The translations under genes and the position numbers were made by a program. From Ganoderma boninense (lineage: Eukaryota; Basidiomycota; Agaricomycetes; Polyporales; Polyporaceae): a DNA stretch of 64,000 nt. Location of the stretch: positions 2,914,001 through 2,978,000 of the forward strand of contig CM035313.1 in the NCBI GenBank assembly GCA_002900995.3, given 5' to 3'. Below are positions 9,865 through 21,347 of the stretch, in pieces. The notes beneath the pieces were generated by a model. It saw only the letters and a list, made by a program, of their open reading frames with translations. It was not told the DNA's origin and made no database searches. The stretch's first letter is position 1. Each line of letters begins with the position of its first letter.

Positions 9865-11121
9865 TCACCGCAGCTTGCGCAACTGCTCAGCCGCGACGAA
9901 GGTGTCTTGTGTCAGCCGCTTCCCGTTCTTCTCCAGCACCCACTTGCGCGTGTACCCCGTACTGTTCACCGGCCGCTGAGGCGACGCAGCACGATCGGTC
10001 GATACGCTAGGACGAACTGCCATAGCGACCTCGTCGTTGCGGGCCACCGAAACAGTCGAGTACGCGAACGGAGGCGGGCTTGGCGTGCGAAGGTCGGCAC
10101 CGCGACGACCGTTTACGACATCGGGACGAACGATGGCGGGCGTCGTCGGGGAGAGCGTGGTGGATCCCGGTACCGGTGACGGCTGACGCTCAGGCAGGTG
10201 GTTGGAGGACGACTCAGACTCGCTCTCGCCGTCGTGGTTCTCGGTCAAGAGATCCATGACGAAGGGCTGATCGCGGCGTAGCGCGATGTACTTGGCGCGC
10301 TCGTTGCGCTTCTGTCGGAGCCGCTCCTCGATAAGCTCGCGCTCCTTGGTCTTCTCGGCTGGTGCGGAGACCGGTACCGGGGACGAAGAAGCATCAGCGT
10401 TGCGGCGTTTCGACGGTGTGCGCGTCGGCGGAGCAGACTGGGGTGTGAACGGAGTTGGAGGGGACGAGAGCGACGCCGAGTCGTTGCTCAGCGACGACTT
10501 CCGCGGTGGGAGCACGGGCCGCTTGGACACAGATGCAAGGTCGGGGACGGGGAGCTGCGGAGGTGTAGGCTTGGGGACTTTGGGAAGAGGTCGTTTTGTG
10601 TCTCTGTCTCTGTCTGCTCGAGATGGTCGTGGAGGAAGCCCGTAAACCTTGCCAGACGCGCTCGGCAGTGGCGGGGTCGGCGGCGGCATGGGAGGAGTGC
10701 CATTGGAAGCGTTGCGAGAATGAGCCTTGTTGGGTGGCGAGATGATAATAGGCTCAGACGACGATGCAGATGGCAGAATGGGTATCGGCACACGAGAGCG
10801 CGAACGAGAGCGCGAACGTTGGCGAGAGCTGCCTTTCGAAGAGGTATCTGATCCAGGGGCCGCGAGCTCGAGGAATGAGGCACTAGCGATCTTCTCGAAG
10901 GGGGCGAACTCGAGGAACGATGCGCCTGCGACTGCTACCTTCTCTTCGAAGGGTTCAGGCAAAGGCGGAGGAGGGGAAGGGGAGCCCGAACCGTGGCGAG
11001 GAGGGTGCACGGCGCCACCATCTTCGCGGCGGCGATGTACCGATGAGTTTGAATACAAGACAAGCGATGGTTGTTGCGACAACGGAGGGAGTTGTGGAGG
11101 TAGTCGGGGAACTGTAGCCAT
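9865..11121 (-). CDS. Hypothetical proline/serine-rich disordered protein
   Basis: Single open frame of 418 residues. The N-terminal two thirds are low-complexity Pro/Ser/Arg. It includes a duplicated motif (ASFLEFAPFEK then ASFLELAAPG, residues about 67-90), RS-dipeptide-like runs (RSRSRSRSR) and poly-Pro stretches. A short charged helix EKTKERELIEERLRQKRNER (about residues 245-265) precedes another disordered part. The C-terminus is ordered-looking: GYTRKWVLEKNGKRLTQ to AEQLRKLR. I do not recognise the family. The C-terminal segment looks most constrained and is the part to use in searches. No membrane segment or signal peptide. Start chosen as the first Met of the frame. Confidence 0.7.
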   Translation of the reverse strand: MATVPRLPPQLPPLSQQPSLVLYSNSSVHRRREDGGAVHPPRHGSGSPSPPPPLPEPFEEKVAVAGASFLEFAPFEKIASASFLELAAPGSDTSSKGSSRQRSRSRSRSRVPIPILPSASSSEPIIISPPNKAHSRNASNGTPPMPPPTPPLPSASGKVYGLPPRPSRADRDRDTKRPLPKVPKPTPPQLPVPDLASVSKRPVLPPRKSSLSNDSASLSSPPTPFTPQSAPPTRTPSKRRNADASSSPVPVSAPAEKTKERELIEERLRQKRNERAKYIALRRDQPFVMDLLTENHDGESESESSSNHLPERQPSPVPGSTTLSPTTPAIVRPDVVNGRRGADLRTPSPPPFAYSTVSVARNDEVAMAVRPSVSTDRAASPQRPVNSTGYTRKWVLEKNGKRLTQDTFVAAEQLRKLR

Positions 11122-12756
11122 AGTCGCTAGTTACGTTCGTCCTCGCGTCGGGAGACACAGATTCGAGAGGAGGGTCAAAGAGACAGCGAAAGAAGGGGTA
11201 CGCGGCACAGACAACGTGAAGCGGGATAGAGTCTAAGAGGCTGAGTGGGAAGGGGCCATGGTTCGTCTGTCGCGGTGTTCATATAAGTAACTCGCTCCGG
11301 TTTCACGAGACACTTTGGTCGAGTTTCGTCTCGTCGCGGCTCGACAATCTTCCTCTCTCGTAAAGGTTTCGCTCGGCAACATGATGAGGGAAAGGAAGCC
11401 TAGATGTTCTGATGGGGTGTGTAAGCCGAGGTTGTTGGTGGGGACACTTGGTGACGCTGTCGCGATGACGATGCGAGGGAGAAGGACACGGACCCGGAAG
11501 CAGATGCACTGCTGCGCGGCATCCTCGAGGCCGCGAGCGACCTCGCCACCAGATCCACCGCCCCGATACGTTTCTCTTGGTGCGCCGTGTGGCTCCGTGT
11601 GGTTGTCGAGACACTCGAGTGGTTTCATCGTGGTTTCCGCAGCGTTTCTGTCCGCTTTGACGAGTTGCTGACATCGCGAGCCCGATTGTCGCATGGTCAG
11701 TAGTACTGATCAGGCACAGACCACGATCCTGGGTTCCCTCAATTCTCAACTACACATCGTGGCGCACAGCACAGTCAAAATCCTCGGTCCCTGTTCACAG
11801 AGCGTTCGCAAAGGGACTTACCTACAAGCCTCTCTACGAATGGCCAAGGATCTAGGACCTGAATATAGTACAATTTGAAGTCAGGGCGACACGACTCCTC
11901 CGCAACGCAAGTTAATACGTAACCCTGACACTCACCGAGGTGCGCCCACGATAACCCTTTCTCCTGGCTTCCTGATTTCCCTTGTGCTAATCCTCAGAAT
12001 TTGGACGCACCTCATCTGACGTGGAGCTGATGACACGTCTTGACCGCATGCGCAGTCAACCTCTCGGGTCTCCCGGGGCGAGCACCTGCCAACGCGACCA
12101 AACATGGAGGATCATCGTAGTCGAACACCGTCGAATTTCCAACGAAATAAGTACCTTTTGCTATCTTGAAGTATACGAGCGGCGACGAATATCGGGGTTG
12201 ATGGTGAGACAGCTCGAGATGGATGTTAGACAGGATGCTTTGCCCTGGCGGGTTTGCAAGTTCAAATTTCCGGTCATTACTCGGCTCTGCTTGGATACCA
12301 CTCGTGCTTGGTGTGGCGGACGGGGAAGACAGGTGATGTAGCTCATTATCTAACGGAAATGGACCCTAGTCTCAGCTGGCACTTCATCGCCTGCGCGTAA
12401 GTAATCCGGTGAAGTGCACTGAGGAACACACAGGTTAACTCCACCTTCGGAAGCGAGAGACATCAACGATACACATGATAGCTTGTCCACCACGACGGCG
12501 GTGATCCTAGCACAGGAACGAAGTGTCATGTGCTATGATCGAGGTAGGGCGGAGAGCAATGCGAAACAACCACCCGAGTAATGCATCTACTCTGCAGCAC
12601 GCCATTCAAACGTTTCCCAATACAAGAGGGTGTATACAACATGATGAGCCAGGAACCAACATAACAATCAAGATGCTGTGACTTAAGAATAAGACGTGCG
12701 AATCGACGACTAACATAGTAAAGATTAAATAATTCCGTGAAATAGTGGCATCCGTG
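11122..12756. other. Intergenic, no gene seen
   Basis: About 1.6 kb between the promoter side of the 9865-11121 gene and the 3' end of the next minus-strand gene. Frames here overlap on both strands without codon structure or motif. Confidence 0.4.
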
Positions 12757-15700
12757 TCATGTCGGCGGCCAAGAGTGCGTGACAGTGTCTTGAGTATAAT
12801 GCCAGCCGACCCACGTCGACTGGAAGTAGGATGAGAAGGCGCAGCTCGCGCCCTGCCATGCGTCAGCGACAGCGCCTTTCCAACCGGCGTGCTGGAAGCC
12901 GCTGAAGATGGAGTATATCGACCATGAAGAACATGGGGGTATCGAGTGGTTGGTGGTATCGGGTTTGAGAAGATAGAGGTATAGATCCGGATTGAACGAG
13001 TCGTAATAGGTCGTGAGGAAGACCTTCCTCGCCTGGACGAGAGTGTATCTGGCGGAAGCGATCTCAGCAAATCTTGAGAGTGAATCGGCACGGCCAGCCG
13101 CAACGTACCGGTACATGATCGCTAGCAACAGCAGCTGCACAACCACGAAGCAGGCGAGGAATCGCCAGGTGAAGACATTTCGGGTGAGACTTGCATCAGC
13201 ATCGCCAATGGGCTGTGTATAATCATGTTCATTCTCAGACATGCGTCCACGATGCACCCACCACGCCACAGAAATGAACTCACCAGCAGGCTTGTTCCGT
13301 TGCCGATCTTCCCACGGAACGGAGGGTGGTTTGCATGCTTGCTCTTGGACGCGCCTTCCACGCTCTGTGCCACCTGGAGCGACTTGGAGAGCTTGTTCCG
13401 GGCATGCTGCGCCGTGAGGCATTGCTCCTGCAAAGCAGCATACGTGCGTTGGTCAAAAACCATCTTGTCGTTCGACCTAGCAGGCGTAATCAGACAAAAT
13501 ACCTTCTCGCGCACCCGCAGAGCCGCATACCTGTCTGCGTCGCTCAGCTCCTGCTTCATGCTCGATAGGGTGCTGCGCATTCGACTAAGTGCTTCGTTGT
13601 GCGTCAGGGGCGTGGTGCTTAGGATAGACTCGTCGTCCACCAGCGGCAACGACTCGTCCTCCTCGATCTCACGGCCCATAGCGTCGACGACCCGTACACC
13701 ACTTCTCTTACGCGGAGTGCTTGAAGAAGGAATTCGACGATTTCTGCGGGGGGTGGGCGGAGACGAGGGACGTGGCTGACGCGTATCCGCCGACGGATCC
13801 TCGACGCGAACAGGGGCATCTGCACGCCGCTCGTCATAGGGGACGTCCTGCGCCTGCGCCTTCTCGACCTGCTCACGTCCATACGCGTCCAGCACCCGAA
13901 TACTCGGAGCCTTCTTGCGAATTCGATCGCGCAGAGAGGGGGGCGTAGGCGGCGGCTCGACGGACGACTCAGGGAGGGTAATCGACGCAGACAGGGCTGA
14001 CCCGTCACCCGATCCCCCGTTCAGTGCCTGCCCGGACGCATCCGCATTGCGGGTTCCTGCGTTCGGAGCCCTCGACTCAGGACGACTCATCAGCAGACGG
14101 GTGTTCGAGAGCACCCTCAGATGCGGTCTCAGACTCCAAATCGAAGCGGACCTTCAGCAGGCTCCCCCGCCTCCGGGATGCAGTTGCCGGAGCCGGAGCC
14201 GGAGTGGCCATCCATCCGCCGGGGGGCGCGGGAGTCTGGAGGAGAACCGTGGTAGCCCGCGAGAGCGTCGAAGGTGGGGTCGCCAGCCCGCTATCAGTGG
14301 ATGAATTCGCTTCCGGTGGGGCTGAATCCGGGCGCTCTGGCTCGCTTGGCTCTTTGATGAATTGTCGAGATGGTGCGGGCGTCAACAGCCACGCGCCCGG
14401 CGGGCGGGGCGTCTTCATGGAAGTGAGGTCACCTTTTCCATCCTGGCTTTGCATGATGGGAGTGTGCTCTTCCTCGGTTTCCTCGTCAGACGACGAAGGA
14501 GGACCCGGAAGGTCGGGCATGCCTCGAGGTGGTGGAGGAGTCTCAAACTCCTGTTTGGGTGTATGGAACTGCGGTCGTCGGGGAGGGGTCTGCAGGTTGA
14601 ACATGGGCTGGGAATCTGCATCGGGCGGCGTGAGAGGCGGTGACACAAGAGGAGACTCTGGTCGTGTCTGCGCATCTTGCGTTGGCGACAGGTGTCCGTT
14701 AAGAAGATAAGCAGGAGGTTCAATGGCAGGCGTCGTCGTTATTTCCGGAGGCGGTAATGACACGGGTTTCGCAGGGGGCGTGTTGGTGGCAACTAAAGGG
14801 TCGTCCTCGCTCGCTGCAACGTAATAGCATGAGCGCGGCTTCCAACCAGATCCACACAGTGACGTCTTACCGTAAGAGAAGTCGTCGTCGCCGTTCACGA
14901 TCGGCACTGGGGGAAGGTCGCCATCGACGTCGTCGCTGCTGACCTCTATGCGAGGTGGCAGTGCACCGATAGCTTCGGTGAATTCGGTCACGCTCCTCTT
15001 GTGACTCCTCTTTTTGTCCGACGGATCGGCAGCGGACAATGTCGGACCGTGCCCGTTCTTCCTGGGAGAGGGGACGGGGATGTGGCTTGGAGTTGAGGCT
15101 GTAGTCGCCAGTGATGCTCGACTCGACGGCCGTGGTGGGGCCTTCTGAGGGGACTCTTGCTCGAGTTCCAGAGGTGGGAGTTCCATCTTGTGATGAGGGA
15201 ACGACCAACCGAACCTGGAGCGGAAGGCTGGACTCTTTTCAGGTGAACGCGGACGTGGCAGTGGCGACTTCAGGCGTGCTTGCGGTGCAGAGGCCTTCTC
15301 TACGGGCGCATGCGGCATTGGCGACCTCGGACGCGGATGTCGCTCCGCCACAGGAGACTTGCTCCGTGGCGCAGGAGAGGGAACACTGAGGCTATTGCCG
15401 TGAGCAGTGCTGTTCGAACGGCTACGGGGAACTGCGGCCGACTTGGGTGGGGAGATGTGGACCGGTGAACCGGGTCGGGACCGTGGCAAGGGAGAAAGCG
15501 GCCGTCGGTGACCATTATGCCAGTCGGGGCGAGGCGAGTTCCAATTGCGTTCTCGCTGGTGTTCGACTTCGTGTTCTATCTCCTCCTCCACATTATGCGC
15601 AGATATCGAGCCCGCAGGAGACCCTGGTCTCGAGCTGGACAGCGAGTTCGACGACCCATGCCGTACGTGCGTTGGAGAAAGATACGAAGCCGCAGAGTCC

Positions 15701-17868
15701 GGACGCGAGGGCGTGCTGAGAGTCCGCACCCGTTCGCTCTTGTTCAGATCGAGGCTGGACGACGAACGGGAAAGCTTCGGATGCGGTTTGTTCCATTCTC
15801 GTTCTCGATCCTTCTTGCGTTCCTGCTCGAACTCCTTGACCCGCTCTTTGTCTGTAATATTTTAGTGAATACGGCGCCTTCTATCAATCAAACGGTCACT
15901 TACAGTCCGCCCGTGACGCCACCGAACTCGCCCGAGAAGATGGTCGCGAAGCCCCTGGGTCATCCGTGCTTGAGACGCTGGCCAGAGATGCAGCACTGCC
16001 CTTGCGGATTAATCGGTGCCCAGGGCTCGTATGGTCGTTGTTAAGTGAACCCCAGGAGTGGCGATGTGCGAGGTCATGCTTCCCTGGGTGCACGGGGGAT
16101 TTAGCCACCTTGGAAGCCGGAGAATTCCAACCGCGTTCACGATCATGCAGTCGTTCGCGTTGGGTCTCATCCCCCCTTTCCCTATCTGTGCCGAAGAGAG
16201 GTTAGAACGCATTGATACGATTGAGATCATCAACCTACAATCGACACTTGACATGGAAGAACTGGCTCTAGAAGCTGAACAACGCTGTCAGAAAACGTCT
16301 CGAAAACAACAGGGTGCTGCGTACAGGACGCGTCAAAGTCTTCGCTTCCGCGACGGGGAGTTGGAGGTTGAGGCAGGTTATGCGCGAAATGAGACTTTGA
16401 ATGGGAATTCCAGGACAGTGGTCGCGGGGTGGTCGAGGTTCCATGGCTTTGTGGGCGCGGTACGGGCCCCATCGAATCCTTCAGCGAAGGAGTGCTGTGT
16501 CTGTGTTTCGGGATAGGTCCGCTGTCGTAGCTGTCCATCCCTTGCAGCGCCTGCTGCATCTCGGAATCTTGGTCTAGAAGGTCTGGAACTGCACGTCAGC
16601 GACTTGGACATTTTGCCCGTACGTAGGCCTGACTGAACCCAAAGAAACCACTGAGGGTATGCCTGTAAAAGGACCACCGTAGAAATTGGCAATATATGGC
16701 GCTCCACCTGAAATCACAAATGGTGGCCAAGCTTGAGATCGGGTCCGAACGAGTAAATCGTCACCTCAAGCCAACCCTTCTTGTCCAGGCAAAAGCGGCT
16801 CAGAAGTGGGCGGTAAAATCAGCCATGTGGAGTGTTATCAAAGCGAAATCCAAAATCGCAGCCAGGCCCGTGGGGATAATCGCACAAGGTAGCTAACGCT
16901 GACTCACTGGATTGCATGTTGAGATTCGCCGACATTTGGAAGGTGCGCATTGGCGTGCTCGTGGCGCGGGGTGGCGTTTCGGAGGAATGGTCCACAGGGA
17001 CCCCGGCCGGTAAAGCAGTGTCGATGCTCGAGTTCGAAGGAGGCATAGACATGTCGATGACCATTTCTGTGGAGGAGATGGGTCGAGGATCAAGTGTCGA
17101 GACGCGAAGTGGACGTACGATCTTGTGACAGAGAGGGCATAGCTGACCCGGACTGGTTCAGGCGTTGTCGTAAAGCATCGAACGCGGAGGCGGCTGAAGA
17201 GCGTGCCGACCGCACAGAGGGTTCCGTGCGTCCTGCAGCTCCAAGTCAGGCATTCGAGGAAACGGGGAATGCTATATGTACTCACTGGACTTCTCCGCTT
17301 CCTCGTCGCTAAGACTAAGCCGTTTCGCCTTATACTTCGCCCGCTCCTCCTCCACGCTCATGCTCGTCTCGACCTCGCTGGCGTCGATGCTATTCCTCCG
17401 CGGCCTCCCAACCCTCCGCGGTGTGTTTCCAGGCTCCCGCAGCGCGTTTGAGAAGAGCTCCTTGAGACTTTCCCGCGCGATGCTGGATGTGGCTGCGACC
17501 GAATGCGGTGGTTCGAAGTCGGAGTCCGGCTCAGAGGTGGATGGAAGCGCAAACGGGGTACGGGAAGACGAAGCATGGGGCATTGCACTATCAGGCGAGT
17601 TTGGAATGCGGGCGAGGAGAGCACGCAGGCGAGCCGTAGGGGTCTCGGCAGGAAGCCCCGGTGACACCGTGGTGAGTGGGGAGTTCCTGTCCGGTACCGC
17701 AGATGCGGACATGCGTGGCGTAGATTCGGCGTCGTCGTCGTCGTCAGCATGGAGGAAGTCGGGATTGTGGGACGGCCCAGCAATCGGAGTGAGCGCTTGG
17801 TCCTTGTAGGGAGGAGAGTATCTAGAAAGGCGAAGGCGGGGAATCGAGAGGGGTGGAGATGCGTCCAT
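12757..17868 (-). CDS. Large disordered protein with C-terminal membrane segment
   Basis: Multi-exon gene of roughly 1,400 codons. Exon 1 is 17286-17868 (MDASPPLSIPRL to LSLSDEEAEKS). Later exons near 17105-17245, 16910-17090 and 16300-16580 are Ser/Pro-rich. An intron at 15852-15903 joins SSRASSVASRAD to a charged helix KERVKEFEQERKKDRERE. The long exon ending near 14080 has two TPxPPGxW motifs (PRPPGAWLLTP, PAPPGGWMATP). The next exon has RVLDAYGRE and RVVDAMGRE and a helix SRMRSTLSSMKQEL. The last exon (about 13240-12757) has one hydrophobic segment, FLACFVVVQLLLLAIMYRYV, and a short tail. This suggests a C-terminally anchored membrane protein, perhaps of the nuclear envelope or ER; that is inference. 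The junction near 14077-14114 changes frame without a clear intron. Family not recognised. Confidence 0.7.
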
Positions 17869-18089
17869 GACGACCTCGACGACGCGCGCGAGGCCGAGCA
17901 GAACGCGGTTGATGATGAGCAGAGAGAAACAAAAGTGGTCCGCGCCCGCAACGCGCCCGTGCTAGCCACGCGTTGTGGAAGCGCCCATTACCCGCTCCAC
18001 GTGTAGGCGCTTATTGGGCGCTCCGACACTGTGCAGGCTGCAGCTGGGTGCCCCCTGGTGCCCCCTTCTTTTCTGCAGTGTCCACCAGC
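17869..18089. promoter_or_regulatory. Divergent promoter region (membrane protein / SCY1)
   Basis: Only 221 bp separate the start codons of two head-to-head genes, so both promoters must overlap here. No TATA box is evident. Confidence 0.55.
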
Positions 18090-21000
18090 ATGGACTATCT
18101 CAGAACTCTTGGATCTGCTGCTGTTTCGTCTCTTGTGCAGAAATCCGGTCTTAATTTACCCTTCTCGCTAGGCCCCAAGGTCGCATCATTCGAGAACCGG
18201 ACGATCTGGTCGCTTTACGATGGAACGAAGAAGGTATGACCGTTCTTGTACTGCGTCGTCCTTTCTTGACGATGATGCCCCCATTTACGTCAGGACGACG
18301 CCTCCCCCGTATCTGTTTTTGAGTTTGAAGCGAACACGCCTGCCAAGAAGAATCTCCTACCACTCGCGAAGAATGCCCTTCGCAAGCTGCGAACGATCCG
18401 ACATCCAGATGTCCTCAAACTCATGGAGGTCGTCGAGACAGATATCTCTATCCATATAATGACCGAGCGAGTGCGACCATTAGGACCCGCTATCACTGAA
18501 TGGCAGTCAAAGAGTGCGCAGGAGCGAGAAGCATGGTTGGTCTGGGGGCTGCACCGTGTATCTGTGCGTTGCGATCCTGCCTGACGTCCCGAATCCGCTC
18601 ACATACACGTTGCCCAGGTTGCCTTAGCATTTCTGAACGAATCCGCGTCTTCTACCCACGGTAATGTCCGCGTGGACTCTATCTTTATTTCAGCCTCCGG
18701 GGAGTGGAAGCTAGGCGGATTCGATGTTTTGAGCAATCCCAAGGATGATGCCGCAGTTCTCTACGTACGTTGTTGTATGTACGACCGCACTAGCCTTCGA
18801 ATGACGATGAATATATTTCCTCCCCAGAACATGGGCAGTATGGTGCCAGATTCCTCAATGTATTCTTCACCAGAGGTCAAGAAAGGAGGCTATTCGTCTC
18901 TGAAAGAGTAATTGCTTAACTATAGATCTTTCATGTGTGCTGATCTGTTCGCTAGACTGCCTACCTCTGCAGCAGACGCATACGGCCTGGGGCTCCTGAT
19001 TCACTTTGCATTCAATCCCAACCAAGCGGTGCCAGCGGCAGCTCAACCCCCACATCCACCCCCAACGGCTGCATCTCGCGGAGCCATCCCGACTTCCATC
19101 TTCCCATCCTACAAGAAGTTATTAAATCCCAATCCGAAAGCACGATTATCTCCGGCACACTTCCTTGAACTAGGGATGTCACATACGGCGGGAGAAGGTT
19201 CGGGCTTCTTCTCCACTAACCGACTTGTCATCGTCTGTGCCGGCTTGGACAACTTCAATTTGGCAAGCGAGTCAGAGAAAGCGACACTTCTGAAGTCAGT
19301 GAACCATCGTGTCGTAACAATCCGAGCTGAACGAGTTCTTTTTGTCTAGATCACTGAAGGAGTCAGCATCGTCCTTTCCCACAGAGTTCGCCTCGTACAA
19401 GGTCCTCCCTGCACTTATCTCCGCGCTCGAGTTTGGTGGAGCATCTGCGGCGAATATCGTGCCGCTAGTTCTGCAATTTGGAAAGAACATACCACCAGAT
19501 GATTATCCCACGGTGATCCTGACCCACCTCGTGAAACTGTTCGCGAGCGCCGATCGAGGCGTGCGGATGGCGCTGCTTGACCACTTGACCGAATATTCTG
19601 ACAAGCTCGACAAGAAGACAGTCAGCGACAAGATCTGGCCGAACCTGGTAAAGTTTTCTATAGATATGCCTCATCAAAGACTGACCTTGGATCGACTGTC
19701 CAGCAAACAGGGTTTGGGGACACTGTCGCTGTTATCCGTGAGGCGACAGTGAAGTCGATCATCCTTCTGTCTGACAAGGTGAGCCCTTCCGTGTAGTGGA
19801 TGTGAGCTGTGCTCATGTCCAGTTCAGTTCAGCGAGCGAATCATGAACAATGATCTTCTCCGGCACCTTGCTCACATGCAAGCAGACCCCGAAGCGTCCA
19901 TCCGCACCAACACCTGCATCCTTATCGGTCGTCTCGGACCGTCATTAGGCTACAACACGAAGCGCAAAGTCCTCGTTCCCGCGTTTACTCGTGCGCTCAA
20001 GGATCCATTCGTGCATGCACGTGTGGCGGGTCTCATGGCGTTCATGGCCACGCTGGACTGTTTCGACATCGAGGACATCGCATCGAAGGTGATCCCGAGC
20101 ATGTCCTTCACCCTACTCGACAAGGAGAAGTGTGCCACTCCAGACGTTTTCTGCGTTGCGCCTCGCTAAAACATATCAATACAGGCTCGTACGCGACCAA
20201 GCATTCAAAGCGATGGAGCTATTCCTCAAGAAGTTGGAGGAGCACGCAGCGACAATGGTTCGCCTCCCGCTCTATCTTTTCTTTTCTTGTGATCCGCTAA
20301 CGCCTGGCTCGCAGCCCGAGACCGCCGCAGTCACCGAGAACGAGATGCCCCAAGTCCAGCTGAACGGCAGCTCGCCCAACGCACTCGTGAACAGCGCAGC
20401 TGGCGCCGCGGGTGCCCTCGCCGGCTGGGCGATCTCCTCCCTCAGCCGGCAGATCGCCTCCGGCACGCTCCAAACCACGGCCGCGTCCACCCTGGGGACG
20501 TCAATCGAGCGCCCCACGTCCGCGCCCGCGGCACATGTGGGCAACGGAAACACACTCGCTCCAGCAACAACCTCCACGGGAGGGAGCAAGTTCGGCGCAA
20601 CCAGGATGCAAAGCGATGTGGGGCTTGCGCAGGGAGGCACAACGACGAGCAAGAGTAAGGGCATGCAGCTGGGGGCGACGAAGCTGCCCGCGAGCGCGTC
20701 GTCGAGCATACCGGATTGGGCGGAGGAGGCTGCTGCGGAGGTTGACACATCGTCGGGCACGAACCCGTGGGGCAACGACGACCTGATGGACGTGAACGCA
20801 GATGACGATGATTGGAGTGAGTGTGCTGTCGTTCGTCGTCCTCAAGGGAAGTATTCACGTGCGGGTCTCGATAGGCGCATTTGAGACCGCGGCTCCTGCC
20901 CCTCCAGCCGCTTCAGAGCCGACCGATTTCGGTTTGGGGAATGTGCGCTCGCCAGGTACGAGCTAACAATCTGCATATATCGGTTCCCTCATAATTCACG

Positions 21001-21347
21001 CTCAGATCTGTGGTCAGCCCCTGCACCCAAACCACCCGTGGCGCCGCAACCGCGCCTCTCAACGCCACGTGTTGCGTCGCCACTGGCCAGCCCTCGACCG
21101 GCATCCATCGCACGTTCAATTACGCCTTCTGATAGCGGCAAAGCGGACGCCGCGACCTCCCCGGCAGCGCACAGCACTGCGGGGATGTCAAAGGAAGAGA
21201 AGGCAGCGGAGATGGCCAGGCGGAAGGAGGAGAGGAAGCAGGTAAGTGCATCCCGTTTCGGTGCAATTCGAACCCTCATCTGACTGACCCGCTCTGTTCA
21301 TCAAGCGTATCGCCGCGTTGAAGGAGCAGAAGAAGGCGAAGTCCTGA
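18090..21347 (+). CDS. SCY1: SCY1-family pseudokinase (Cex1/SCYL1-like)
   Basis: N-terminal kinase-like domain followed by HEAT repeats and a Lys-rich tail. Family members work in Golgi/COPI traffic and nuclear tRNA export. Exons start 18090-18233 (MDYLRTLGSAAVSSLVQKSG) and 18294 onward (SVFEFEA, NALRKLRTIRHPDVLKLMEV). The catalytic loop HRD is replaced by HGNVRVDS and the DFG by GGFD, as is usual in this family, so it is a pseudokinase. HEAT-type helices follow (VLPALISALEFGGASA; WPNL; RHLAHMQADPEASIRTNTC; GRLGPSLGYNTKRKVL). Then come the family hallmark GWAISSLSRQIA and a disordered Ala/Ser/Pro region ending KRIAALKEQKKAKS (the R joined across an intron). About a dozen exons. All splice junctions I traced keep frame. 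Confidence 0.93.

Noticed and set aside
10727..11236. Plus-strand frame with RERERERER run
   Set aside because: Reverse complement of the Arg/Ser-dipeptide coding region of the minus-strand gene at 9865-11121.
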